Shown here: one piece after another, positions 16,017 to 23,935 of the stretch
Layout: every line of letters starts with the position of its first letter
Position numbering within the stretch: the stretch's first letter is position 1
Assembly: GCA_963721725.1 (NCBI GenBank)
Contig: CAVRLX010000031.1
Coordinates: 1-29,759, forward strand
Reading direction: 5' to 3'
DNA: 29,759 nucleotides
Source of the DNA: RI-153 sp963721725
GTDB taxonomy: Bacteria; Chloroflexota; Anaerolineae; Caldilineales; Caldilineaceae
Notes under the pieces: model-generated
Database searches by the model: none
Told to the model about the DNA's origin: nothing
What the model saw: only the letters and a program-made list of their open reading frames with translations
Position numbers and translations under genes: made by a program

Positions 16017-17801
16017 AAAAAGTAACCTTAACCTCGACCCCCGCCATGACATGGAAAATGATCAGGCTGCATCCCTGGGCGTTTACAATTCATTCGCTGG
16101 GTTCGATTTCGATTTCGCTGCTCTGGCTGGCCCCTGGGCTTGATCCAACAACAGATCTTCGACCGGCTCAGCGGATCAGCGCCGGCATGGTCCAGCCTGT
16201 GGACGCTGCTGGCGCTCTTACTGGCAGTGGGCGTGACAGAAGTGCTGGTCACCTATGCGGCGCGCATCGGTGACATCTTCTTTCAAGAGCCATTGCGCGC
16301 ACTGATGCAACTTAATCTCATGGAGAGCGTGCTGCGGCGAGCGGCGGCGTTGCCCTTGCCCGTCTCGCTGGGCGAGGCCATCAGCCGCTTTGGCGACGAC
16401 ATCGACGATCCCAAAGATTTCCCCACCTGGCTACCGCACATGGCGGGCCAACTGATCTTTGCGCTGGTGGCGCTGACGATCATGCTGGGCATTAACCCAG
16501 TGATGACACTGGTGGCCGTGACGCCAGGGTTGCTGGGGCTGTGGCTGAATAAACTGGTCTGGCCGCGGTTCTTCCGCGCCATGGAGGCCAGTGCCCGCGC
16601 CGGGGATAGTGTCATCGGCTTTCTGGGCGAGCTTTTCGGCGCAGTGCAGGCGATCAAGGTGGCCGATGCCGAGGAAGATGCCATTCGCCACTTCCGTACT
16701 ATCAACGAAACCAGGCGTAAAGCGCAGGTGGCTGAACATGTTACTTGGACGCTGAGCCACTCCACCACCGAGCAGACCGCCTATATCGGTGTGGGATTGG
16801 TGCTTCTGATGGCGGGTGGGGCTATCCGCAGTGGCGATTTCAGCGTGGGCGACTTTGCCCTGTTTATGACCTATATTTGGTCGATTGTAGATTTTACACG
16901 CAACATTGGCAGCTTTATTGGCGACTATCAAGGGCAGCAGATCCGCGTTGCTCGCCTGGAAGAGATGGCCGAGGCCAGCGTGGGAGAGACTTTGTTGGCG
17001 AAACGGCCCGTCTATCTGCGCCAGGCGCCGCCACCATTGACTGTGCCCGTAAAAAACGTTGAAATGAGCCTGCGCACGTTGGATGTACGCGGGCTGACCT
17101 ATCGCCATCCTTCGTCGGGGCGCAGCATTGAAGCCATGGATCTTGAAATCCGCCGCGGCGATTTTGTGGTGATCACCGGGCGGGTGGGCAGCGGCAAAAG
17201 CACATTCTTGCGGGCGCTGCTGGGCCTGCTGCCTGCCGATGCCGGGGAAATCTGCTGGAACGGCGCGCGGGTTAACGATCCCGCTGGGTTTTTTGTGCCG
17301 CCACGCGCCGCCTATACGCCCCAAGTACCGCGCCTTTTCAGCGAAACTCTGGCCGAGAACATTGTCATGGGGCAGCCGTTGGGTAAAGAAGCCGTGGCAG
17401 AGGCAATTCACGCTGCTGTGCTCGAAAACGACATCATCGGCTTGGAAAATGGCCTGGATACACTGGTGGGGCCACGCGGGGTGAAGCTTTCTGGTGGGCA
17501 GATGCAGCGGGCGGCGGCGGCGCGCATGTTCGCCCGTGATGCGGAGTTGTTGGTCTTTGATGATCTCTCCAGCGCGCTGGACGTGGAAACCGAGCGTCTG
17601 CTGTGGGAGCGCATCTTTGCCCGCGGCGAGCGTACCTGCCTCGTCGTCTCGCACCGCCGTGCCGCGCTGCAACGGGCAGATACGATCATTGTGCTCAAAG
17701 AGGGGCGCATCGAGGCCCAGGGCACGTTGGCTGATCTGCTGGCAACCAGCACCGAAATGGGTCACCTCTGGCGCGGGGATGGGCCGGGTGGGGTAGAGTA
17801 A
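16013..17801 (+). CDS. ABC exporter half-transporter B (permease-ATPase), frameshifted
   Basis: The partner subunit, 595 aa after removing one base of the GGG at 16136-16138, which joins LLWLAPG to LIQQQIFDRLSG. The membrane domain covers about 25-330. ATPase motifs: Walker A GRVGSGKS at about 389-396, Q-loop TPQVPRLF, a canonical LSGGQMQR at 492, Walker B LLVFDD with D517 where the catalytic Glu should be, and H-loop H547. Thus B has the good signature and the poor Walker B, the mirror image of A. In a heterodimer this builds one competent ATP site (A Walker motifs with B signature) and one degenerate site, as in TM287/288-type exporters. It overlaps the A gene by four bases (ATGA). A strong terminator follows. 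Confidence 0.88.
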
Positions 17802-17808
17802 AAGAGCA

Positions 17809-17846
17809 GAATAAGCCCCGGTATCGAATACCGGGCTTATTCTTTG
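17809..17846 (+). terminator. Intrinsic terminator of the ABC exporter operon
   Basis: GAATAAGCCCCGGTAT pairs with ATACCGGGCTTATTC around CGA, with a single bulged C, and is followed by TTT. It lies eight bases past the second exporter gene. The near-symmetric A/T flanks could also let it work from the other strand. Confidence 0.8.
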
Positions 17847-18094
17847 GCTAGATTAGGGTGGCGCATGGGTCTGCGGCTCCTGGGCTACTTGGAGACGCCA
17901 GACCGCATCTGTTGTGGAAGCGGGGTTTGCAACGGGATAAGCATATATGCGCCAGACGCCCGTCTGGTGAGGCAGACTTTTGCGCTGCTTGGGGTGGGCA
18001 GTTTGGTAGAGAACGCCACCTCGTTCTATCATAGGGGGCGTCTGCCCGCCGCCGCTTCCGTATAAGTTCGCTGTTATGATAGAAAGCTCGATGG

Positions 18095-19189
18095 ATGAAA
18101 CTGAAATTTATTTTGCTGCCCATGTTAGCCGCACTCTTGGTGCTCTCCAGTTGTATCTCGCCTGTGACCATTCGCCCAGAGTTCACCCCGCTTGAAATTG
18201 CTGTTGTGCCAGTTGAATCCTCCTTGCCGACTGCGACGCCGCTGCCACTGCGCCCCGAACCCAGAGACGTTGAACCGACAGGGGCGGCGGCAGAGCAATT
18301 GGATACGCTCACCTATTGGATGGGCCATTGGCGGTCTATGGGGTTGACGGCCACGCCCGCCGAGGATCCTGTGCTGCAAAGTGTCATTGATCTGCTTTTA
18401 CAGACGGCAGACGTATTGTCGATCCCGTTAAGTCGCGAGGAATTAGTGGGGGTGCAGCCCTATGACGAGGCCGAAGCGCTGGTACGGCGCGTGGCCGCAG
18501 CCGTGGGGCGGCGCTATGGCGCCGACGCGCAGACGCTCTTTGAGATTCGGTATGCCACGGGGGTGGCCGATCTCTTGCTCTGGTTTGTAGATGAGACGAT
18601 GTCCGCCGAGGAGGTCCAGAGCCGCTCGCACACCGCCGCCAATTATCTAACGGCGGCCATGAGCAGCGCTCAGCAGGCCGGGCTACAGGGCGAGCTGCTT
18701 ACCGAGGGACTGCAATTGTCCTATCGCATGGAACGGGGGGCCGAGCCGCTGGAAGCCTCACGCAACGTCTTTATGTGGCGCATCCGTGTGCTTTCCTGGC
18801 TGGGCAATCGCGAGCAACTGGCTGCGGCGGAGGCCACGCCTGATCCATCGGCGCCAGCCGTGGCCGTGAGCGAAGAAACTGCTGGCCCCGATCCCGAGCA
18901 GCTTTTCTTTGCCATGGGCTGTATTGACTGTCATTATTTGCAAGACCCCGCCGACGGTATCGCCCTGAACAACTTGATTGCCCCCAGCCTGGCCCACCTA
19001 CACGAGAATGCAGGCGTGCGCGTCCAGGGGCAAGATGCCGCCAGCTACATCTATACCAGCATTGTCGATCCCAACGCCTATGTCGTGGAGGGCTATGACG
19101 CCGACCTCATGCCCCTTTCCTACGACGAAGAGATGGACGAAGCTGAGATCCGCGCCCTGGTGGATTGGCTGTTAGCGCCCCAAAGCTAA
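18095..19189 (+). CDS. Lipoprotein with a single c-type heme site
   Basis: A 364-aa exported protein. The N-terminus is a lipoprotein signal, MKLKFILLPMLAALLVLSSC, with lipidated C20, followed by a Pro/Thr-rich tether (about 21-65). Residues 70-245 form a helical domain of unknown type with regularly spaced Ala and Leu. A low-complexity Ala/Pro linker (about 245-265) leads to a C-terminal cytochrome c-like domain with the heme motif C276-IDC-H280 and a probable distal ligand M339 in DADLMPLSY. It is likely an electron carrier at the outer membrane face. The start is the second of two nearby ATGs (18091, 18095), since only 18095 is in frame. Ribosome site weak. It is convergent with rimM, with two bases between the stops. 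Confidence 0.8.
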   Translation: MKLKFILLPMLAALLVLSSCISPVTIRPEFTPLEIAVVPVESSLPTATPLPLRPEPRDVEPTGAAAEQLDTLTYWMGHWRSMGLTATPAEDPVLQSVIDLLLQTADVLSIPLSREELVGVQPYDEAEALVRRVAAAVGRRYGADAQTLFEIRYATGVADLLLWFVDETMSAEEVQSRSHTAANYLTAAMSSAQQAGLQGELLTEGLQLSYRMERGAEPLEASRNVFMWRIRVLSWLGNREQLAAAEATPDPSAPAVAVSEETAGPDPEQLFFAMGCIDCHYLQDPADGIALNNLIAPSLAHLHENAGVRVQGQDAASYIYTSIVDPNAYVVEGYDADLMPLSYDEEMDEAEIRALVDWLLAPQS

Positions 19190-19191
19190 GG

Positions 19192-19800
19192 CTACTCTTC
19201 AAGCATCCCTGGCAAAAGACGGACCGTCATCGTGCCTGCTTCCAGATCCACGGCTTGAATCACCTCGCCGATGGCCGGGAGCAGCACTTCTCGATCCCGG
19301 TTCACGCCAGCGGCAGGCGTGATGATGTAGACCTCGTTGGCCCCGGTGAAGAGCACATCTTTCACCGTTCCCAGCACCGATCCCGCTTCATCCTGCACGC
19401 GCAACCCCATAATTTGGTGGACAAAATAGGTGTCCGCTTCCAAGTCGGCGGCTTCGTCCTCACGGATGAAGAGCCACTCCCCACGGCGTGCCTCCACATC
19501 CTCGCGGTCGTTGATCTCGGCAAATTGGAGCAACCAGCGCGCCTTGTGCGGCCACGCGCTGAGAATCTTCACTGGGGTCATGCTTTCGCCAGCCAGGATC
19601 GTCTGCCCTGTGACAAAGCGCTCTTCGGGAAAATCGGTGTAAGGCTCTACGCTAAATTCGCCCTGGATGCCGTGCGCGCTGATGATCCGCCCCACAACCA
19701 GATAGCCATCGGGGACATCCGTCGTCATCGGGCGCTGCGCACCCAGTGGACCGCGCCGTCGTCGGCGGGGAGCACTATTTTGGGGACTTTCTTCACTCAT
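19192..19800 (-). CDS. rimM: Ribosome maturation factor RimM
   Basis: A 202-aa protein needed for maturation of the 30S subunit head, binding ribosomal protein uS19. The N-terminal RimM barrel shows YLVVGRIISAHGIQGEFSVE (about 33-52) and DFPEERF. The C-terminal PRC-barrel spans about 120-200 (HQIMGLRVQDEAGSVLGTVK and EVLLPAIGEVIQAVD). A basic 25-residue N-terminal extension rich in Arg is longer than usual. ATG at 19800 has AAAGGAG nearby. It is the last gene of the ffh-rpsP-khpA-rimM cluster. trmD, which often follows, is absent here. An intrinsic terminator stands between khpA and this gene. Confidence 0.93.
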   Translation of the reverse strand: MSEESPQNSAPRRRRRGPLGAQRPMTTDVPDGYLVVGRIISAHGIQGEFSVEPYTDFPEERFVTGQTILAGESMTPVKILSAWPHKARWLLQFAEINDREDVEARRGEWLFIREDEAADLEADTYFVHQIMGLRVQDEAGSVLGTVKDVLFTGANEVYIITPAAGVNRDREVLLPAIGEVIQAVDLEAGTMTVRLLPGMLEE

Positions 19801-19820
19801 AGATTGACTCCTTTAATCTG

Positions 19821-19856
19821 AAAAAAGACAGCGGAAGGAATCTCCCCCGCTGTCTT
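19821..19856 (-). terminator. Intrinsic terminator/attenuator between khpA and rimM
   Basis: On the minus strand AAGACAGCGG pairs with CCGCTGTCTT around a 12-base loop and runs into TTTTTT. This is a textbook intrinsic terminator, ending only about 20 bases before the rimM start codon. It should end most ffh-rpsP-khpA transcripts. Confidence 0.8.
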
Positions 19857-19903
19857 GCTCTGCTCTTGGGTTATGTGTTGCGCTGCGTACATCCTGTCCT
19901 GAT

Positions 19904-20131
19904 TTACAGAATTTTCAGCGAAACCTGCTGGCCCTCACGGGCGGCCGTGGCCCGCAAGACCGACCGCATGGCATTCGCCACACGACCCCCCTTGCCAATC
20001 ACACGTCCGGCATCTTCCGGCGCAACCTGCAAACGCAACATCACCCGGTCACGCCCACCCCGTTTAGAAACCTCTACCGCGTCGGGATTTTCCACCAGGG
20101 CTTTTGCCATAAATGCCACTAGCTTTTCCAT
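19904..20131 (-). CDS. khpA: KH-domain RNA-binding protein KhpA
   Basis: A 75-aa single KH domain protein, a small RNA-binding protein conserved next to rpsP in many bacteria. Firmicute homologues pair with KhpB and affect cell division and sRNA. The start MEKLVAFMAKALVENPDAVE is family-typical, and the nucleic-acid-binding GxxG loop is in GRVIGKGGRVANAMR (about 48-62). I chose the ATG at 20131 rather than an upstream start at 20182. It has GAAGGAG immediately upstream and gives the standard length; the longer form would overlap the end of rpsP. Confidence 0.92.
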   Translation of the reverse strand: MEKLVAFMAKALVENPDAVEVSKRGGRDRVMLRLQVAPEDAGRVIGKGGRVANAMRSVLRATAAREGQQVSLKIL

Positions 20132-20182
20132 ACAGGACTCCTTCAGATCGATTCGGTCTAAAAATGTGAGCGTCTGGGACAA

Positions 20183-20491
20183 CTAGGCCGCTACTAGAAC
20201 AGCTTCGGTGCTTGCCTCGGCTTCGGGCTGGTAGATCAAGGTGCCCGCGTCGTCGATCACCGCTTGCTTCTTCAGCAAGCGAGCCACGGCTTCGCTGGGC
20301 TGTGCGCCCACGCCCACCCAATAGGCGGCGCGATCTTTTTTAAGTTCAATCGTGCCTGGATCCGTAAGCGGATCGTAGGTGCCGATGATCTCGATAAAGC
20401 GTGCATCACGGGCACTGCGCTGATTGGCGACCACAATGCGGTAAAACGGTTTCTTTTTCGCGCCCATACGGCGCAAGCGAATACGAACCAC
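20183..20491 (-). CDS. rpsP: Small ribosomal subunit protein bS16
   Basis: A 102-aa bS16, a core protein of the 30S body. The N-terminus VRIRLRRMGAKKKPFYRIVV and the block RDARFIEIIGTYDPL are diagnostic, followed by AAYWVGVGAQPSEAVARLLK. The C-terminal 15 residues form an acidic, Ala-rich tail typical of longer versions. The start is a GTG at 20491 with AAAGGAG eight to nine bases upstream; no in-frame ATG fits. It lies between ffh and khpA on the minus strand. Confidence 0.95.
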   Translation of the reverse strand: MVRIRLRRMGAKKKPFYRIVVANQRSARDARFIEIIGTYDPLTDPGTIELKKDRAAYWVGVGAQPSEAVARLLKKQAVIDDAGTLIYQPEAEASTEAVLVAA

Positions 20492-20533
20492 TGGATGTAA
20501 CTCCTTTGATAGACCCTAAAATTGGTGTTTGTT

Positions 20534-20630
20534 TATTCGTAACGATTCAGGTGCGACGCACTTGCCAGGAGGAGAACGGTTGTGAAAAGCGTGTGTGGCG
20601 AGTGCGTCGCACCCTAGACGTAGGTTACGT
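20534..20630. repeat. Inverted-repeat element inside the ffh-rpsP gap
   Basis: The left arm TATTCGTAACGATTCAGG with GTGCGACGCACTTGCCA (20534-20567) is matched in reverse by TGGCGAGTGCGTCGCACC with CTAGACGTAGGTTACG (20595-20630), around a centre of about 27 bases. It occupies half of the unusually long 199-bp gap in an otherwise compact operon. A shorter relative lies at 6649-6685. A MITE-like or REP-like element is plausible; no transposase is seen. Confidence 0.55.
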
Positions 20631-20690
20631 TTATTCAATCATTGAAATTAACGTGTCAAAACCACAATCGGCAACCCACTTGCTGAGGGG

Positions 20691-22064
20691 CTATTGCATG
20701 CCCCCAAACAGATTGGAAAGATTGCCGCCCAAAAGTCCGCGCCCCCCACGGCGACGTCGCCCTTTTTTAACCTGGCCCAGCAGACCCATCTGCTTCATCA
20801 TCTTGCGCATATCCCGAAACTGTTTGATCAGTTGGTTGACATCCTGCACATCGGTGCCGCTGCCTGTGGCAATGCGTCGGCGGCGGCTGCCGTTGAGAAT
20901 GTCGGGAGTGCGCCGCTCTACCAAGGTCATGCTGTTGATAATCGCTTCGACACGCTTGAGGTTTTTGGTCGCCTCTTGCGGATCAACCTGACCGGCCATC
21001 TGGCTCATGCCTGGGATCATCTTGAGCAGATCGGTGACAGAGCCGAGCCGCTTGAGCTGTCGCAGTTGATCCAGAAAGTCTTCAAAATCGAAGTCACCCT
21101 CGGCCAGCTTGGCCTCCATGGCGGCGGCTTCTTCTTCGCTAATGTTTTCCTGTGCTCGCTCGATGAGTGTGAGGATGTCACCCATCCCAAGAATACGACT
21201 CGCCATCCGGTCGGGTTGGAAGGGTTCCAAACCGTCAAGCTTCTCGCTCGTACCCAAAAACTTAATCGGAACACCGGTCACTTCACGAATACTCAGCGCT
21301 GCACCCCCACGGGCGTCGCCGTCAATTTTGGTCATCACCAATCCGGTGATCGGGACGCGTTGGTTAAATCCTTCGGCCACGCGCACTGCTTCCTGGCCGG
21401 TCATGGCATCCACCACCAGCAGCACCTCGGCGGGCTGTGTTACCAGCCGCACCTGCTCTAGTTCGCGCATCATCTCGTCGTCGATCTGAAGGCGACCGGC
21501 CGTGTCCAGGATGACCACTGTGTAGGCCTTTTCACGTGCCAGCCGCACGGCGTTGCGGGCAATTGTGGGGGCGGGAACGGTGGTGCCTTCGTTGTGGACA
21601 GGCACTTCGATCTGATCGCCCAAGACCTGTAACTGGCGCACAGCCGCCGGACGATAGATATCCGCCGCCACCAGCAACGGACGTTGGCCGCTTTTGCGCA
21701 GGCGCAGCGCCAGCTTTGCCGCCACGGTTGTCTTGCCCGCCCCTTGCAAACCCACCAGCATAATCACGCTGGGCGGGTTGCTCAACGTCAGCGGGGCAGC
21801 CTTGCCCAGTAGTTCAGTCAACTCTTCATTGACGATTTTGACTACCTGTTGGGCTGGGGTCAGGCTGTTCATGACCTCTACGCCAATCGCACGCTCTTTG
21901 ATGCGCTCGACGAACTCTTTGACAACTTTATAGTTGACGTCGGCTTCCAAAAGCGCCAAACGCACCTCGCGCAGCGCGGTGTTAACATCGCTCTCGGAGA
22001 GCTTGCCCTGGCTGGCTAGCCGATTAAAGACTGTCTGGAGTTTATCGGAAAGACTTTCAAACAC
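20691..22064 (-). CDS. ffh: Signal recognition particle GTPase Ffh
   Basis: A 457-aa SRP54 protein that binds signal peptides and 4.5S RNA and targets ribosomes to FtsY at the membrane. N domain about 1-90. G domain with G1 VGLQGAGKTTVAAKLAL (104-120), DTAGRLQIDDEMM (G3) and TKIDGDARGG (G4 region). M domain from about 325, with the RNA-binding helix region near GSGTDVQDVNQLIKQF and a Met-rich stretch RDMRKMMKQMG. The tail ends GGNLSNLFGGMQ. The start is a GTG at 22064, giving the canonical MFESLSDKLQ opening; the ribosome site GGGGAA is modest. It is the first gene of the cluster, with a clear promoter upstream. Confidence 0.96.
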   Translation of the reverse strand: MFESLSDKLQTVFNRLASQGKLSESDVNTALREVRLALLEADVNYKVVKEFVERIKERAIGVEVMNSLTPAQQVVKIVNEELTELLGKAAPLTLSNPPSVIMLVGLQGAGKTTVAAKLALRLRKSGQRPLLVAADIYRPAAVRQLQVLGDQIEVPVHNEGTTVPAPTIARNAVRLAREKAYTVVILDTAGRLQIDDEMMRELEQVRLVTQPAEVLLVVDAMTGQEAVRVAEGFNQRVPITGLVMTKIDGDARGGAALSIREVTGVPIKFLGTSEKLDGLEPFQPDRMASRILGMGDILTLIERAQENISEEEAAAMEAKLAEGDFDFEDFLDQLRQLKRLGSVTDLLKMIPGMSQMAGQVDPQEATKNLKRVEAIINSMTLVERRTPDILNGSRRRRIATGSGTDVQDVNQLIKQFRDMRKMMKQMGLLGQVKKGRRRRGGRGLLGGNLSNLFGGMQ

Positions 22065-22127
22065 AGGAATTCCCCGGTCTATGCGTGATCATGAAAAAGG
22101 GCCACGACTGGCGCGTACCGACACTGC

Positions 22128-22156
22128 ATTTTACTTGAGATAGGGCAGTGGGTCAA
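22128..22156 (-). promoter_or_regulatory. Sigma-70-like promoter of ffh
   Basis: On the minus strand, TTGACC (22156-22151), 17 bases, TAAAAT (22133-22128). It lies 64 bases upstream of the ffh GTG and is the only good match in the gap. Confidence 0.65.
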
Positions 22157-22262
22157 ATTGTTGGGTGGGTAGGGGGTGTTTAACTTTAGTACATTCCCAG
22201 CGCAACGGGCGCTGATGGCTGCCATGACTCTGCAGGGTGTATACTAGATGAAAATAACTCTG

Positions 22263-22874
22263 CTATTCAATGGCCGCTTGTTTGCCGCTGGCGGGTGGCA
22301 GCGTGCGCAGATAGACTTCATAGATGCGCTGTACTGCTGTAATATTGGTGAAGACGGCCAGAATCCAAAGCACGGGCATCATCCAGCCCAAGATCAGGCC
22401 GGCGATGAGAATGAAGATGCGTTCGGGCCGTTGCAAGATCCCCACCTTGCACTCAATTTGCAGACCTTCGGCCCGCGCTCGTGTATAGCTGACCATCCAC
22501 GAGCCGATGAGGGCCAGGAAGATCAGGAAAAGCTGGATCTGGCGGTCGGGAGAGCTGGCATAGTAGACCACCAGCCCCAACAGCGTAATGCTCTCGGAGT
22601 AGCGGTCGAGGGTACTGTCCAGAAACGCGCCAAATTTGCTCTCTTGTGCGGTGTAGCGGGCCAGCGAACCATCAATCATGTCACACGATGAAGCCAAAAT
22701 CAGCAAGACGCCGCCCCAGAACAGTTCACCCGCAGCCAACAGGCCAGACGCGAGAATCGTCAACAAAAAGCCGACAATCGAAACGCCATTGGGGGTCACG
22801 CCCCAGGCATGTAATTGGCGGGCAAGGGCATTCAGCGAACCGACGAGGATCGGGCGAACGTACTTGGAAAGCAT
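22263..22874 (-). CDS. CDP-alcohol phosphatidyltransferase
   Basis: A 203-aa integral membrane enzyme making a phospholipid headgroup by displacing CMP from a CDP-linked lipid. The full signature D-x2-D-G-x2-A-R-x8-G-x3-D-x3-D is present: D65, D68, G69, A72, R73, G82, D86, D90 in CDMIDGSLARY and FGAFLDSTLDRY. About five to six hydrophobic helices follow the family pattern. The sequence style (long first helix, ESITLLGLVVYYAS) resembles phosphatidylinositol-phosphate or archaetidylinositol-phosphate synthases more than PgsA, but the alcohol cannot be fixed from sequence. ATG at 22874 has AGAAGGGA upstream, and a strong promoter lies about 68 bases away. It is divergent from the sirtuin gene. 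Confidence 0.87.
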   Translation of the reverse strand: MLSKYVRPILVGSLNALARQLHAWGVTPNGVSIVGFLLTILASGLLAAGELFWGGVLLILASSCDMIDGSLARYTAQESKFGAFLDSTLDRYSESITLLGLVVYYASSPDRQIQLFLIFLALIGSWMVSYTRARAEGLQIECKVGILQRPERIFILIAGLILGWMMPVLWILAVFTNITAVQRIYEVYLRTLPPASGKQAAIE

Positions 22875-22941
22875 TCAAACCATTCCCTTCTGTGTAGAGG
22901 TGCCCGTGGCGTTCAGTCTGGCATATCGACAAACTTTGCAC

Positions 22942-22969
22942 AGTATACCACTCGACCAAAAGCGTTCAA
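22942..22969 (-). promoter_or_regulatory. Sigma-70-like promoter of the phosphatidyltransferase
   Basis: On the minus strand, TTGAAC (22969-22964), 16 bases, TATACT (22947-22942), directed at the gene starting at 22874. Confidence 0.6.
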
Positions 22970-23035
22970 AGCAGAGATGCAGACATCGTTGTAGGCTGGC
23001 GCACGCTTGGCAATGCAAATGTGAGGGGAGTCACC

Positions 23036-23860
23036 GTGGCATGGAAACCCTGGCTGAGAAATCGTACCCTGGCAATCAATGCCCAAATTCGCCAAATCAG
23101 TGAAATGCTGCTCTCGGCGTCGCACACAGTTGTGCTCAGCGGCGCTGGGATTAGCACACAGTCGGGCATTCCTGATTTTCGCTCGCCAGAATCGGGCCTG
23201 TGGCAGCACGCCGACCCGCTGACGGTGGCCTCGATCTGGGGCTTCCGTGAAGAGCCGCGCCGCTTCTACAACTGGCTGCGTCCGTTGGCCCAGACTCTAC
23301 AGACGGCGCGCCCCAACCCGGCCCACCATGCCCTGGCCCAATTGGAGGCGGCTGGACTGATTGACCTTGTTGTGACCCAAAATATTGATACGTTGCATCA
23401 GCGTGCCGGCTCGCAGGCTGTGGTGCAGGTGCATGGCGCGGCGGAATCGGCCACCTGTTGCGATTGTCATCAGCGTGTGGATGCTGCCGCTTTTTGGCCC
23501 ACGTTGATCCAGCGGCGCGGTGATGATCCGCTGCCACAGTGCCCGGTTTGCCACGGGATTCTGAAACCCGATGTCGTGCTTTTTGGCGAAGATCTGCCCG
23601 TGGCCGCGCTGGAGCGGGCGCAACAGGCTGCGCTCACCTGTGATCTCATGCTTGTGGTGGGGACCAGCCTAGAGGTGATGCCGGTGGCCGATCTGCCATG
23701 GTTGGCACGCCGCCGCGGGGCCAGGCTTGCCGTTGTTAACTTGGGCAACACCTGTGTTGATCACTGCGCCGAAGTGGTTATCCGCGCCGATTTGACGGAA
23801 GCTTTGCCCGCCATCGCGGAGAGCTGCTGGCAAATTCAAGGGCATCTCCCTGCCCGATAG
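23036..23860 (+). CDS. Sir2-family NAD-dependent protein deacylase
   Basis: A 274-aa sirtuin that removes acyl groups from lysine using NAD, producing nicotinamide and O-acyl-ADP-ribose. Motifs are complete: SGAGISTQSGIPDFRS (35-50), TQNIDTLHQRAG (114-125), catalytic H133 in VHG, the zinc ribbon C141/C144 and C169/C172, KPDVVLFGEDLP (177-188) and VGTSLEVMP (208-216). The start is a GTG at 23036 rather than one at 23021, because GAGGGGAG (23023-23030) then works as the ribosome site. The usual Tyr and Arg of SIRT5-type desuccinylases are not evident, so deacetylation is the default guess. It is a single-gene unit closed by a strong terminator. Confidence 0.92.
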   Translation: MAWKPWLRNRTLAINAQIRQISEMLLSASHTVVLSGAGISTQSGIPDFRSPESGLWQHADPLTVASIWGFREEPRRFYNWLRPLAQTLQTARPNPAHHALAQLEAAGLIDLVVTQNIDTLHQRAGSQAVVQVHGAAESATCCDCHQRVDAAAFWPTLIQRRGDDPLPQCPVCHGILKPDVVLFGEDLPVAALERAQQAALTCDLMLVVGTSLEVMPVADLPWLARRRGARLAVVNLGNTCVDHCAEVVIRADLTEALPAIAESCWQIQGHLPAR

Positions 23861-23880
23861 AAAGCACCGTAACCAAAAAA

Positions 23881-23910
23881 GGTACGGGCGTGATTCATCA
23901 CGCCCGTACC
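23881..23910. terminator. Bidirectional intrinsic terminator
   Basis: A perfect 13-bp stem, GGTACGGGCGTGA against TCACGCCCGTACC with loop TTCA, preceded by AAAAAA on the left and followed by GATTGTTTCTCT. It serves the sirtuin gene on one strand and the FG-GAP gene on the other; the A-run makes it strongest for the leftward transcript. Confidence 0.85.
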
Positions 23911-23935
23911 GATTGTTTCTCTCCCCCCGCGTTGA

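Noticed and set aside
3601..16138. Programmed +1 frameshifting as a shared regulatory system
   Set aside because: Shift sites share no common slippery sequence or stop-codon context, lie in unrelated genes and coincide partly with homopolymers, so sequencing error or mutation is simpler.
16431..17765. 444-codon open reading antisense to exporter B
   Set aside because: It overlaps a clear ABC transporter with all motifs and has no ribosome site or recognisable domain; GC-rich codon bias opens the antisense frame.
17850..18094. Small gene or RNA between the exporter terminator and the cytochrome lipoprotein
   Set aside because: I saw only short GC-rich inverted motifs (CCAGACGCCCGTCTGG) and a weak TATGAT close to the start codon; nothing supports a gene.
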